Below, in pieces: positions 43,449-52,193 of a stretch of DNA of 64,000 nt. The notes below the pieces were generated by a model, which worked only from the letters and a program-made list of their open reading frames with translations, was not told the DNA's origin and ran no database searches. The position numbers and the translations under genes were made by a program. Each line of letters begins with the position of its first letter. The stretch's first letter is position 1. The DNA is from GCA-2733415 sp965178635 (lineage in GTDB: Bacteria > Bacteroidota > Bacteroidia > Flavobacteriales > Flavobacteriaceae). Location of the stretch: assembly GCA_965178635.1 (NCBI GenBank), contig CBCXVT010000027.1:6117-70116 (forward strand), in the 5' to 3' direction.

Positions 43449-43570
43449 AAAATATCAGCGTAATAATCAGAATTATTAACCACTTATTTTCACAACTTAT
43501 CAACCGTTTTTTGATGATATAATTAGAACAGGATAGGTTTTTAGTTTTTATAAGATTTCTAACTCAAAAC

Positions 43571-45241
43571 CTAAGCATTAATAACTGGAGTTTTAAAACT
43601 GATTTCAGTGCCAGAATTTGATGAAGATTTAATAACAAATTCTCCTCCTAAATTTTCAATTCGAGCTTTAATTTGACTCAAACCAATACCTGAACTTGGG
43701 CTAATTTTAGACACGTCAAACCCAACACCATTATCTTTAATAACAACATTTAAAGTATTGTTTGTGTATAATAAAAACACCGATGCTTCTGTAGCTTTGC
43801 TGTGTTTTATGATGTTGTTAATGCACTCTTGAATAATATTGTGTAGTTTGATTTCAAAGTTTTGCTCAAAACGCGGAATTTTATCTTCACTTTCTAACTC
43901 AAATTCTAATGATGAATTGCTGTACTTCTCACACATGTCATACACGGCGTGTTCCAAACCAAATTTTAACAATACTGCTGAAATTAATTTATGTGATAAA
44001 TCTCGAACTTTACCGGATGCTTCATCAATAATACGCTGTGATTTTTCCAATTCTTCAACTGATGATGTGCTTTTCTTTTTGGCTACTTGCAAATGCATGT
44101 TTGCGGAAGATAATAAAGCACTAACACTGTCATGTAAGGTTTGAGCAATATCTTTACGTTCTGTTTCTCTACCGTCTAATGTGGCGTTTAAAAGTTTACT
44201 TTGGTTGCGTTCTTCTAAAACGCGCAATGTTTTTTGTTGGTTTAACTCTTGTTCAACTAAAATTAAGGATAATGTTTTGGCTTTCAGTTTACTATTACGG
44301 TATAAAATAGTACCTATTAAGATGATTATTAAAGATACCAATCCGGTACCTGCTAAAGCGTATTGTGTGCGTAGTTTTGCTTCACGCTGTTGTTCTGTGT
44401 TTAATGCTTCCTCTGCGCGGGCTTTATCCTCATTATGTATAGCTTCAATTTCATTTATTTTGGCATTATGTTCTAAAGTATGTACACTATCAAGGTAGAC
44501 CTCATGAATAGAGTCAAGTTTTCTGGCAACTGTTGTGTTACCAAGTATGTAATTTGTACGTGTTAAATTTTTAAGAACACCTCTTTTTATTAAGATGTTT
44601 TGAGTTTCATCTAAAATACTGTAAGCTTTTTCATAGGCAATTTTTGCGGCTTTAAAGTTTTCATTTTTATAATGTAAGCCACCTATGTTGTTGTAAATAT
44701 TTACTAGGTTATTTAATCTGTTTTGTGCTTCATAATAGTCACGTGCTTTGTTTAGATGTTGTATTGCTAATGGAAAGCTATCTTGAAGAATATAAATACC
44801 TGATAAATTTGTATTAGCTAATGCCACTTTTGATTTAAATATATTTAGAGTGTTGTCTTTTAAAGTTTTTTTATAATAAAATTTACAGCTATCAATATTA
44901 CCTTGAGCATAATTCAGTGAAGCCAAGTTGTTATATATGCCTGCTTTCATTCCTCCTTTTGCATATTTTAAACCTCGGAAGTAATAGCGTTTTGATTTGG
45001 TGTAATCTTTATTTTTTTTTAAAAGTTCACCAATTTGATAGTATGTTTTAGCGAGCATAGGTTTGTTGTTCTCATTGCTGTAACGCTCACTTAACTGTAG
45101 AAACTGCTGTAGTGCAGTTTCGTAATTTTTTTCTATGTAAATTTGATGTGCATTTTTAAATGACAAGGTGTCTTTTGTTTGAGCTGACACCCCCATTAGT
45201 GAGATGATAAATAAAAGAAAGAGAAGTTTTTTAAATGGCAC
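43571..45241 (-). CDS. TPR-containing sensor histidine kinase (HisKA_3 type)
   Basis: A 556-residue kinase of the NarL-partner class. It has a signal peptide (1-20), about six tetratricopeptide repeats outside the cytoplasm (25-245), one membrane helix near 293-312, a coiled coil, then the dimerisation H-box ERKDIAQTLHDSVSALLSSANM near 360 and the ATPase domain with NNIIKHSKA (N-box), VIKDNGVGFD (G1) and SGIGLSQIKARIENLGG (G2). It should phosphorylate the LuxR-type regulator encoded upstream on the same strand. The two are separated by a gene for a 99-residue orphan protein. Confidence 0.92.
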   Translation of the reverse strand: MPFKKLLFLLFIISLMGVSAQTKDTLSFKNAHQIYIEKNYETALQQFLQLSERYSNENNKPMLAKTYYQIGELLKKNKDYTKSKRYYFRGLKYAKGGMKAGIYNNLASLNYAQGNIDSCKFYYKKTLKDNTLNIFKSKVALANTNLSGIYILQDSFPLAIQHLNKARDYYEAQNRLNNLVNIYNNIGGLHYKNENFKAAKIAYEKAYSILDETQNILIKRGVLKNLTRTNYILGNTTVARKLDSIHEVYLDSVHTLEHNAKINEIEAIHNEDKARAEEALNTEQQREAKLRTQYALAGTGLVSLIIILIGTILYRNSKLKAKTLSLILVEQELNQQKTLRVLEERNQSKLLNATLDGRETERKDIAQTLHDSVSALLSSANMHLQVAKKKSTSSVEELEKSQRIIDEASGKVRDLSHKLISAVLLKFGLEHAVYDMCEKYSNSSLEFELESEDKIPRFEQNFEIKLHNIIQECINNIIKHSKATEASVFLLYTNNTLNVVIKDNGVGFDVSKISPSSGIGLSQIKARIENLGGEFVIKSSSNSGTEISFKTPVINA

Positions 45242-45334
45242 GTTGTGGAAGGGTGTTGTTAGTGAAATGACTTTCTGTAAACATAAAAAAGTACCATATT
45301 TTTAAAATGATGCTTTTTAAGTAAATGTAATTAT

Positions 45335-45634
45335 TTAAAAACCTCCATTACTACCATCACTAATAATTATAACTGGGTCTGTAACAGGTGGCAATGTGCT
45401 TCTTTGGCTGCTGCTACTGTTTTGTGTAAAACTTATTTGCAGTTTGCCGTCAGTGCTATTAAAGTCTTCCGAAAATTTAGTTTTACCAGTTGCACTTGGT
45501 GTTAATGTAATGCTGTTGGTGTTTGTAGCGCTGTCATACGTTACAGTTGCATCTGCATTGGCAACAGTGGTGAATTTTAGTTTGTAATCTGTTCCTTTTT
45601 TTTTGTCAATGTTGTAATTTTCTAATAAGCTCAT
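45335..45634 (-). CDS. Orphan 99-residue protein between regulator and kinase genes
   Basis: A small protein with no signal peptide and no membrane helix. The N-terminus (LLENYNIDKKKGTDYKLKF) is charged. The middle (residues 22-75) is rich in Thr, Ser, Asn and Asp with alternating polar and hydrophobic residues, as in beta-sheet proteins. The tail is proline/glycine rich and ends SDGSNGGF. It lies 32 nt after the regulator stop and 93 nt before the kinase start on the same strand. Related proteins are not known to me. It might be an auxiliary of the two-component system or an exported peptide precursor; neither is shown. Confidence 0.55.
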   Translation of the reverse strand: MSLLENYNIDKKKGTDYKLKFTTVANADATVTYDSATNTNSITLTPSATGKTKFSEDFNSTDGKLQISFTQNSSSSQRSTLPPVTDPVIIISDGSNGGF

Positions 45635-45666
45635 AGTTAGTTTTTTGGTTGGTTAGTTGTATGGTT

Positions 45667-46305
45667 TTAAACTAAATCGTTTCTAATGGCATATTTTACT
45701 AAGCCAATAGTGTTTTTAACTTTTAGTTTTTTCATGATGTTTTTACGATGAGTATCTATAGTGTTGATGCTTATGGTAAGTTGCTCACTAATTTCTTTAG
45801 TAGTAAACTCTTTAACAACCAGTTGTAGTATTTCTAATTCTCGTTTGGTGATATGTGCTTTTGGCTCTTCAGAAGAATTGGTTTCAGAAAAGTCATTAAG
45901 CATTTTGTCTTTTATAGAATCACAAAAATATTTATCGCCATTGTAGACTTTTCTAATAGCATCTGCTATATTTTCGCCAGCGCATTTTTTTGAGAGGTAG
46001 CCGTTAACCCCTAAGTTAAGAACTTCTTTAATCAGTTTAATGTCATCATAACTTGATAAGACAATTATTTTACACGGTATGCCTTTCTTTTGAAAGTCTT
46101 TTAAAACATCAATACCATCTATATCTGGCATGTTAATGTCCATGATAAGTACATCGGCGTTGTTTTTTGTAAGTCGGTCATGTACGTTTTCACCATTTAA
46201 TGAAAAGCCAACAACTTCAAAATCGTCTTCAAGTTTTAAAACTGCTAGTAAACCATCTATAACTATCTGATGATCATCTATTAAGTGTATTTTAATTTCC
46301 CCCAT
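45667..46305 (-). CDS. LuxR/NarL-type response regulator
   Basis: A 212-residue regulator: a receiver domain (1-120) with acidic pocket DDHQ at 10-13 and phospho-acceptor Asp in DVLIMDINMPDIDG near residue 56, then a LuxR-type HTH (ITKRELEILQLVVKEFTTKEISEQLTISINTIDTHRKNIMKKL, 149-192). It should pair with the HisKA_3 kinase encoded downstream. As the first gene of the unit it has a leader of at least 100 nt back to the DUF4293 terminator. Confidence 0.94.
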   Translation of the reverse strand: MGEIKIHLIDDHQIVIDGLLAVLKLEDDFEVVGFSLNGENVHDRLTKNNADVLIMDINMPDIDGIDVLKDFQKKGIPCKIIVLSSYDDIKLIKEVLNLGVNGYLSKKCAGENIADAIRKVYNGDKYFCDSIKDKMLNDFSETNSSEEPKAHITKRELEILQLVVKEFTTKEISEQLTISINTIDTHRKNIMKKLKVKNTIGLVKYAIRNDLV

Positions 46306-46427
46306 AATTAAAAAAGTTTTCAGTAAAAAGTGTCCCCACGAAATTAATAGTCACTAAATATAGTGATTTTTTAATATATTCTCAAAAGGACTGTTAATTT
46401 GTTCTATTTATAAATAAGTATGAAAAC

Positions 46428-46462
46428 AAAAAAACCTGAAGACTAAACTTCAGGTTTTTTTT
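46428..46462 (-). terminator. Terminator of the DUF4293 gene
   Basis: A 14-bp perfect stem (46428-46441 with 46448-46461), loop ACTAAA, with A and T runs on both sides. Confidence 0.85.
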
Positions 46463-46491
46463 ACGCACTAAAAATAATACTAAGCTAGTCT

Positions 46492-46902
46492 TTAGCGTAA
46501 TCGATCAACAGATTTTACAAGATCTTCATCCTTCTTAATAGCTTTGTTGGCCAAAACTAATAATACGATAGAAATAATAGGAAGAATCATCCCAACACCT
46601 TTCTCAGAAATTTCACGTTCTCCAGATGTAGTTATTGAACTATACACAAACACTATTAGTAAAATAAAGTTTAATATGATGTTAAGTCGGTTAATTACAA
46701 ATTGCGACTTTCTATTTTTAAACATAACTATACTAATGATACTCATTACAGCAGATAACATAAATGCAGCTAAAGCAAATGTGTTGTCTTTTGCAAAAAC
46801 AATAGTACCTTCTGTAGTTTTCCATAAGTTAAAAACAAATGGCAAACCTCCTGCAACTAAAGCAGCTAAAAGTAGGTATATTGATTGTATGCGTTGTATC
46901 AT
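46492..46902 (-). CDS. DUF4293 membrane protein
   Basis: A 136-residue protein with four membrane helices (about 7-25, 40-59, 70-90 and 103-121), opening MIQRIQSIYLLLAALVAGGLPF as is typical of DUF4293, a Bacteroidota family of unknown function. The short charged tail KKDEDLVKSVDRLR is cytosolic. In many relatives it sits beside rho, as here, divergently oriented; I take this from memory and did not check it. Confidence 0.82.
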   Translation of the reverse strand: MIQRIQSIYLLLAALVAGGLPFVFNLWKTTEGTIVFAKDNTFALAAFMLSAVMSIISIVMFKNRKSQFVINRLNIILNFILLIVFVYSSITTSGEREISEKGVGMILPIISIVLLVLANKAIKKDEDLVKSVDRLR

Positions 46903-46964
46903 AACAGCACAAAAATAGGGAAATAGATGTTAGAAAACCGCAATAAATTTCAAAAATCAGTAAG

Positions 46965-46993
46965 TAGTTGTGTGCCAGTGTTTAGTTGTGTGC
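46965..46993 (+). repeat. 11-bp direct repeat in the rho upstream region
   Basis: TAGTTGTGTGC occurs at 46965-46975 and 46983-46993, start to start 18 nt, in the divergent region between the DUF4293 gene and rho. It could be a tandem protein-binding site; no further support. Confidence 0.4.
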
Positions 46994-47062
46994 AATTTTC
47001 ATTTAAAGAACCACAATTGACAATTTGACTCAGAATTATGTGCAGATTAATAATAAAATATG

Positions 47063-47105
47063 TATACTTGCATTAGTGATTGTTTTATGTAACAATCAAT
47101 CTTCA
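47063..47105 (+). promoter_or_regulatory. rho promoter -7 box and leader hairpin
   Basis: TATACTTG at 47063-47070 is one base off TAnnTTTG. About 10 nt downstream, GATTGTT and AACAATC (47078-47084 and 47091-47097) form a 7-bp hairpin. The leader to the ATG is about 85 nt, long for this genome, as expected for an autoregulated rho message. Confidence 0.4.
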
Positions 47106-47159
47106 TAAAAAATAGTTCCGTTTCAGGAAAAAGACACTTCAATATAATTATCCAAATAC

Positions 47160-48749
47160 ATGTTTGAGATTTCACAATTAAAAGAAAAAAAATTAGCTGA
47201 TTTGCAAGAAATCGCTAAAACACTTCAAGTACCTAAATTTAGAACTTTAAAAAAGTTAGATTTAGTATATAAAATATTAGATGTTCAAGCAGAATCTAAA
47301 GAGGGGAAACCTGTGGCAGGTCCTGTAGTAAAAGATCAAGCTAAAGAAACTGCTAAGCCTAAACGTGAAAGAGTACAGCGTGTTAAAGCAGTAAGAAATG
47401 ATAAAGCTCCTGTTGAAAAACAAGAGAGTGCTCCTGAAGCTTCCGTGCCGGTTAGCACTAATGTGAAAGCTGTTGAAAAGCCTAAACAAGAGCAAAGAGA
47501 GCGTAAAAAACCTCAGCATAAAAATCAAGAACAAAGAGATCATAAAAAGCCTCAACATAAGCATCAAAACCAACGTAAAGGTAAAGATGGTAACAAAGAT
47601 ACACGTAACCGTTATAAAGAGCCAGATTTTGAATTTGACGCTATTATAGAAAGTGAAGGTGTGTTGGATATCATGCAAGATGGTTATGGTTTTTTAAGAT
47701 CTTCTGATTATAATTATTTGTCATCACCAGATGATATTTATGTGTCACAATCTCAAATACGTTTATTCGGTTTAAAAACTGGTGATACGGTTTTAGGGCA
47801 TGTGAGACCGCCAAAAGAAGGGGAGAAGTACTTTCCTTTAATTAAGGTGAGTAAAATAAACGGATTGGCGCCAAATGTAGTTAGAGACCGTGTGTCTTTT
47901 GAGCATTTAACGCCATTGTTTCCTCAAGAAAAATTCAAATTAGGAGAAAAACAAAGTACGGTGTCTACACGTATTATGGATTTGTTTGCGCCAATAGGTA
48001 AGGGGCAGAGAGCTATGATTGTGTCGCAACCTAAAACGGGTAAAACCATGTTGCTGAAAGATTTGGCAAATGCCATTGCAGCAAATCACCCTGAAGTATA
48101 TCAAATTGTGTTGTTGATTGATGAACGTCCGGAAGAGGTTACTGATATGCAACGAAATGTTAGAGGTGAAGTTGTAGCGTCTACTTTTGATAAAGAAGCG
48201 CACGAGCACGTTAGAATAGCGAATCTTGTTTTAGAAAAAGCAAAGCGTTTGGTAGAATGTGGTCATGATGTAGTAATTTTATTAGATTCTATTACGCGTT
48301 TGGCAAGAGCTTATAATACGGTTCAGCCAGCTTCTGGTAAAATATTAAGTGGTGGTGTAGATTCTAATGCTTTGCACAAGCCAAAGCGTTTCTTTGGTGC
48401 TGCAAGAAATATTGAAAACGGTGGATCGTTATCTATTATTGGAACTGCATTAACTGATACAGGTTCTAAAATGGACGAAGTAATCTTTGAAGAATTCAAA
48501 GGAACAGGAAACATGGAGCTACAATTAGACAGACGAATTGCAAACAGACGAATATTCCCTGCAATTGATTTAATCTCGTCAAGTACACGTAGAGATGATT
48601 TGTTATTAGATGACTCTACAATTAAGCGAATGTGGGTAATGCGAAAGTATTTAACAGATATGAATCCTATTGAAGCTATGGAGTTTGTGAGTGATAGAAT
48701 TAAAATGACTAAAAATAACGATGAATTTTTAATTTCTATGAATAGTTAG
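47160..48749 (+). CDS. rho: Transcription termination factor Rho with long disordered insert
   Basis: A hexameric RNA helicase that ends untranslated transcripts; 529 residues against about 420 in E. coli. The N-terminal helical domain (1-40, FEISQLKEKKLADLQEIAKTL) is split from the RNA-binding OB domain (from about 158, EGVLDIMQDGYGFLRS) by a highly basic, low-complexity insert (41-156) with near-repeats of KPQHKNQEQR. The ATPase part has P-loop QPKTGKTML near 290, VLLIDERPEEVTDMQR near 316, and R-loop segments intact. Such inserts are known in Bacteroidota Rho and are linked to condensate formation in Bacteroides. Confidence 0.96.
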   Translation: MFEISQLKEKKLADLQEIAKTLQVPKFRTLKKLDLVYKILDVQAESKEGKPVAGPVVKDQAKETAKPKRERVQRVKAVRNDKAPVEKQESAPEASVPVSTNVKAVEKPKQEQRERKKPQHKNQEQRDHKKPQHKHQNQRKGKDGNKDTRNRYKEPDFEFDAIIESEGVLDIMQDGYGFLRSSDYNYLSSPDDIYVSQSQIRLFGLKTGDTVLGHVRPPKEGEKYFPLIKVSKINGLAPNVVRDRVSFEHLTPLFPQEKFKLGEKQSTVSTRIMDLFAPIGKGQRAMIVSQPKTGKTMLLKDLANAIAANHPEVYQIVLLIDERPEEVTDMQRNVRGEVVASTFDKEAHEHVRIANLVLEKAKRLVECGHDVVILLDSITRLARAYNTVQPASGKILSGGVDSNALHKPKRFFGAARNIENGGSLSIIGTALTDTGSKMDEVIFEEFKGTGNMELQLDRRIANRRIFPAIDLISSSTRRDDLLLDDSTIKRMWVMRKYLTDMNPIEAMEFVSDRIKMTKNNDEFLISMNS

Positions 48750-48768
48750 AAGTTAGATTTATGATATA

Positions 48769-48805
48769 AAAAAAGCCTCTTGAAATAATCAAGAGGCTTT
48801 TTTGT
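48769..48805 (+). terminator. Terminator of rho
   Basis: A 15-bp perfect stem (48769-48783 with 48789-48803), loop AATAA, ending in a T-run. Confidence 0.9.
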
Positions 48806-48968
48806 GGTGTTTATTTTCCTAACTGTAATATAAAGTAATTAAAACTTATTCATAAGTTATCAGAACGATTTCTTTTGTCGCTTTATGTTAAGTAAGGGTT
48901 TTTGGTAGTGTTTGAGTTCTGTATAAAAAATTGAACACGTAGTTATTGAGTTACATGGTAACACAAAA

Positions 48969-48998
48969 AGTCCTAATCTTTTTAAAAAGATTAGGACT
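48969..48998 (-). terminator. Terminator of rpsT
   Basis: A 30-bp perfect palindrome (AGTCCTAATCTTTTT and its complement), followed on the minus strand by TTTTTGTG. It lies 28 nt past the rpsT stop. The remaining 160 nt between it and the rho terminator show nothing recognisable. Confidence 0.85.
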
Positions 48999-49025
48999 AG
49001 TATTTTTTACAAGAAAATTTATAGC

Positions 49026-49277
49026 TTATAAAGAAGCAACAAATTTAGATAAGCTAGACTTTAAGTTAGCAGCTTTATTCTTGTGAATAATATTGTTCTT
49101 AGCAATTTTGTCAAGCATAGAAACAATACCAGGAAATGCTTTTTCAGCTTCTGCTTTGTCTGTTAACTCACGTAAAGCTTTAATTGCGTTACGAGTAGTT
49201 TTATGTTGATATTTGTTACGTAACCTTTTAGCTTCGTTACTTCTTATTCTCTTTAATGCTGACTTGTGATTTGCCAT
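49026..49277 (-). CDS. rpsT: 30S ribosomal protein S20
   Basis: An 83-residue basic, all-helical primary-binding protein of the small subunit. The opening MANHKSALKRIRSNEAKRLRNKYQ and the end IIHKNKAANLKSSLSKFVASL are diagnostic. It lies just downstream of a tandem pair of tRNA-Glu genes on the same strand, which may be part of the same message. It is closed by its own palindromic terminator. Confidence 0.97.
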   Translation of the reverse strand: MANHKSALKRIRSNEAKRLRNKYQHKTTRNAIKALRELTDKAEAEKAFPGIVSMLDKIAKNNIIHKNKAANLKSSLSKFVASL

Positions 49278-49307
49278 TGTATCTCTGTTTTTTTTTAAAT
49301 AAAAAAG

Positions 49308-49379
49308 TAGCCCGTAGGAGAATCGAACTCCTGTTTCTAGGATGAAAACCTAGCGTCCTAACCACTAGACGAACGGGCC
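49308..49379 (-). tRNA. tRNA-Glu (UUC), copy 1
   Basis: 72 nt, cloverleaf complete on the minus strand: acceptor GGCCCGT/ACGGGCT with a G-U end pair, D arm, anticodon stem CTAGG with loop TTTTCAT (anticodon TTC), T arm with GTTCGATTC. CCA is not encoded. It is identical to copy 2, 45 nt away. Confidence 0.97.
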
Positions 49380-49424
49380 AATAATTGTTGTTAATTTGTA
49401 TTGCAGTTTGCTACTCAAATTTTG

Positions 49425-49496
49425 TAGCCCGTAGGAGAATCGAACTCCTGTTTCTAGGATGAAAACCTAGCGTCCTAACCACTAGACGAACGGGCC
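49425..49496 (-). tRNA. tRNA-Glu (UUC), copy 2
   Basis: 72 nt, identical to copy 1 across its full length, and first in transcription order. The spacers around the two copies differ, so the pair is a gene duplication and not a long repeat. CCA is not encoded. Confidence 0.97.
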
Positions 49497-49574
49497 AATT
49501 GTTTTCAATTGCGGGTGCAAAAATACAACTATTTTTGACTATTGCAATAAACAATCAATATTTTTTTTAAATTT

Positions 49575-51059
49575 TTAATATGCCTTTGCAAATAAGACTC
49601 TTTTCTGAGACGGTTTTCCTGAAAACACACATGTTCCAGCCTCATTTTCAGCATCTAAAGGGATGCATCTAATTGTAGCTTTTGTAAGGTCTTTTATTTG
49701 CTCTTCTGTCTCTTCTGTACCATCCCAATGTGCTGAGATAAATCCGCCTTTTGTTTCTAAAACAGTCTTAAATTCTTCAAACGTAGAGACTTCCGTAGTG
49801 TGAGTGTCTCTATAGCTCTCTGCTTTGTTAAATAAATCGTTTTGTATGGTTTCTAGCAATTCATTTATTGTCGCGCCAATTCCGTCGATGTTTTGCAATG
49901 ATTTTTCTTTAGTATCTCTACGTGCAATTTCAACTTGATTGTTTTCTAAATCTCTTGGGCCAACAACCATTCTTACAGGATATCCTTTCAATTCATATTC
50001 TGCAAATTTAAATCCTGGACGTTTTGTTACATCTGTGTCAATCTGAACTCTGATACCAAATTTTACTAATTCAGCTTTTATTTCATTTGATTTTGCGATT
50101 AAAAGTTCATTTTGCTCTTCCTTCTTTTTATTTAAGAATGGAATAATAACGACTTGGTAAGGAGCTAATTTAGGAGGTAATACTAAACCTTCATCGTCAG
50201 AGTGTGTCATAATTAATCCACCAATAAGTCTAGTTGATACACCCCAGCTTGTTGCCCAAACATGTTCTTTACCACCTTCAGCAGTCTGAAACTCTACATC
50301 AAAAGCTTTAGCAAAATTTTGCCCTAAAAAGTGAGATGTTCCTGCTTGAAGTGCTTTACCATCTTGCATTAAGGCTTCAATAGTAAAGGTGTCATCTGCA
50401 CCTGCAAAACGTTCACTATCACTTTTAAAACCTTTAATAACAGGCATAGCCATCCAATCTTGAGCAAATTGCGAATACACATCGTGCATTTGTTTTGCTT
50501 CTGCTACAGCTTCTTGTTTTGTAGCGTGTGCGGTATGTCCTTCTTGCCATAAAAACTCACTGGTTCTTAAAAATAAACGTGTACGCATCTCCCAACGCAC
50601 CACATTTGCCCACTGGTTTATTAATAAGGGTAAATCTCTATACGATTGAATCCAACCTTTATATGTATTCCAAATAATTGCCTCAGAAGTTGGTCTAACA
50701 ATGAGTTCTTCTTCTAGTTTGGCATCTGGATCAACAATTAATTTACTTTTGTCTTCCGGGTCAGTTTTTAAACGGTAATGTGTTACTACAGCACATTCTT
50801 TAGCAAAGCCTTCTGCATTTTTTTCTTCCGCTTCAAACAGGCTTTTCGGTACAAAAATTGGAAAATAGGCGTTTTGATGTCCTGTTTCTTTGAACATCTT
50901 GTCTAATTGCTCTTTCATTAGTTCCCAAATAGCAAATCCGTACGGCTTGATTACCATACAACCTCTTACTCCTGAGTTGTCTGCTAAGCCTGCATTCTTT
51001 ACTAATTCGTTATACCAAAGCGAAAAATCTTCACTTCTTGTAGGTAGTTTCTTACTCAT
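49575..51059 (-). CDS. proS: Prolyl-tRNA synthetase, archaeal/eukaryotic type
   Basis: Charges tRNA-Pro in the cytosol; 494 residues, class II. The short form lacks the bacterial editing insertion between motifs 2 and 3. Motif 1 appears in GVRGCMVIKPYGFAIWELMKEQLD, motif 2 in NQWANVVRWEMRTRLFLRTSEFLWQEGHTAH near 170, motif 3 in WGVSTRLIGGLIMTHSDDEGLVLPPKLAP near 275. The C-terminal zinc-like domain is present, ending RVLFAKAY (a C-terminal Tyr is characteristic). This type is usual in Bacteroidota. No T-box leader is seen. Confidence 0.95.
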   Translation of the reverse strand: MSKKLPTRSEDFSLWYNELVKNAGLADNSGVRGCMVIKPYGFAIWELMKEQLDKMFKETGHQNAYFPIFVPKSLFEAEEKNAEGFAKECAVVTHYRLKTDPEDKSKLIVDPDAKLEEELIVRPTSEAIIWNTYKGWIQSYRDLPLLINQWANVVRWEMRTRLFLRTSEFLWQEGHTAHATKQEAVAEAKQMHDVYSQFAQDWMAMPVIKGFKSDSERFAGADDTFTIEALMQDGKALQAGTSHFLGQNFAKAFDVEFQTAEGGKEHVWATSWGVSTRLIGGLIMTHSDDEGLVLPPKLAPYQVVIIPFLNKKKEEQNELLIAKSNEIKAELVKFGIRVQIDTDVTKRPGFKFAEYELKGYPVRMVVGPRDLENNQVEIARRDTKEKSLQNIDGIGATINELLETIQNDLFNKAESYRDTHTTEVSTFEEFKTVLETKGGFISAHWDGTEETEEQIKDLTKATIRCIPLDAENEAGTCVFSGKPSQKRVLFAKAY

Positions 51060-51160
51060 ATACTGTATTTTGGCACAAAAATTGTGATAATGTTAAATAT
51101 AAAATAGTTTCCGCAAAATTAACTATTTTTATAAGGTTCAACAATTTAATTTAAAGAGAT

Positions 51161-52123
51161 ATGAAAGATATTTATCAATTGAAGAATAAAGCGTTACTAT
51201 TTTTTAGTGGTTTAATGAGTGTTTTATTAGTGTCATGTGGAAGTTATCAGGCTACAACTTATGGTGATGACGGTATATATAGCACAGAAACACCTGAAAC
51301 TAGAACAGTTGTTGTAGTTGAAAAACCAAACGCTGAAAATTCAAAGTACTATGAAGAGTATTTTGGAAGAACTGTAACGGACTATGGAGAAATTGTTGAA
51401 GACGAAGTGTTTACTGATGTAGACAGTTATAGTTCTCAAGATGTTGTTGAACAGGATACTGAGGTTGCTAGAGAAAGCTATTCAGCATGGGAAGATGCTG
51501 GAGATAATGTTACTATAAACGTGTATAACACACGCCCATACTATTCTTATTACAGGCCATATAATTATTGGAACAATTACTATTATAATGATTGGGCTTT
51601 TGGTGGTTTCTCTTGGGGATGGGGATCACATTATCATAATTATGGGTATTATGGATATAATTACGGATACCCTTATTATTATAACTCGCCATACTATTAT
51701 AATAACTACGGTTATTACGGACCAAGAAATTATGGGTATGTAAATGGACCAAGACGACGCGGTTACGCATCTAATTATTACTCAGGGCGTCATTCAAACA
51801 GAAGAAGTACATTGCGATCATCTGGAGTTACTCCAAGAAGGACATCACGTGCAACGACACCAAGACGAAGTACCCCAAGAGCAACTACGCCAAGGAGTAC
51901 TCCTAGACCAAGAGCTACGACACCAAGGTCTACAACACCGCGTAGTACGCCAAGACCAAGGCCATCAACTCCAAGATCTGTAACCCCACGTAGTACGCCG
52001 AGACCAAGAGCAACTACGCCGAGATCAACACCACGAGCAACAGCTCCAAGAAGAAGTGCTCCGAGATCAGCACCTCGTTCAAGCTCAAGAAGTTCTTCTA
52101 GTAGAAGAGGTGGTAGAGCCTAA
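51161..52123 (+). CDS. Lipoprotein with Tyr/Asn/Gly-rich core and Arg/Pro/Thr-rich tail
   Basis: A 320-residue protein with a lipoprotein signal ending LLVSCGS (lipidated Cys near residue 26). An acidic N-terminal part (30-115) is followed by a Tyr/Asn/Gly/Trp-rich low-complexity region (about 125-200, repeats such as YYNNYGYYGP). The tail (about 205-320) is built from degenerate TPR-S/A/T units (TPRSTPRPRATTPRS) and ends in an Arg/Ser run. The net charge therefore switches from acidic to strongly basic. It precedes a FadL-like porin gene by 70 nt. No known domain; it may bind polyanions such as LPS or DNA, as inference. Confidence 0.7.
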   Translation: MKDIYQLKNKALLFFSGLMSVLLVSCGSYQATTYGDDGIYSTETPETRTVVVVEKPNAENSKYYEEYFGRTVTDYGEIVEDEVFTDVDSYSSQDVVEQDTEVARESYSAWEDAGDNVTINVYNTRPYYSYYRPYNYWNNYYYNDWAFGGFSWGWGSHYHNYGYYGYNYGYPYYYNSPYYYNNYGYYGPRNYGYVNGPRRRGYASNYYSGRHSNRRSTLRSSGVTPRRTSRATTPRRSTPRATTPRSTPRPRATTPRSTTPRSTPRPRPSTPRSVTPRSTPRPRATTPRSTPRATAPRRSAPRSAPRSSSRSSSSRRGGRA

Positions 52124-52193
52124 ATTAAATAACACAGAAAAAATAGCTCTGCTAAGAGATTAGTAGCGCTATTTTTTTATAAAATTAAAACAT

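Noticed and set aside
46544..46918. Antisense open frame opposite the DUF4293 gene
   Set aside because: It mirrors the codons of a convincing four-helix membrane protein and shows no domain of its own.
49308..49496. The two identical tRNA-Glu genes as an integration site with a duplicated attachment sequence
   Set aside because: Both copies are full-length, the spacer is only 45 nt and no integrase or foreign genes lie nearby. A simple tandem tRNA duplication explains it.
51060..51160. T-box leader upstream of proS
   Set aside because: The region is about 100 nt, AT-rich, with no T-box consensus or terminator/antiterminator pair.
51744..51983. Alternative reading frame inside the lipoprotein repeat region
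   Set aside because: It arises from the repetitive codons of the Arg/Pro tail, has no start context, and its sequence is only low-complexity His/Gln/Glu.
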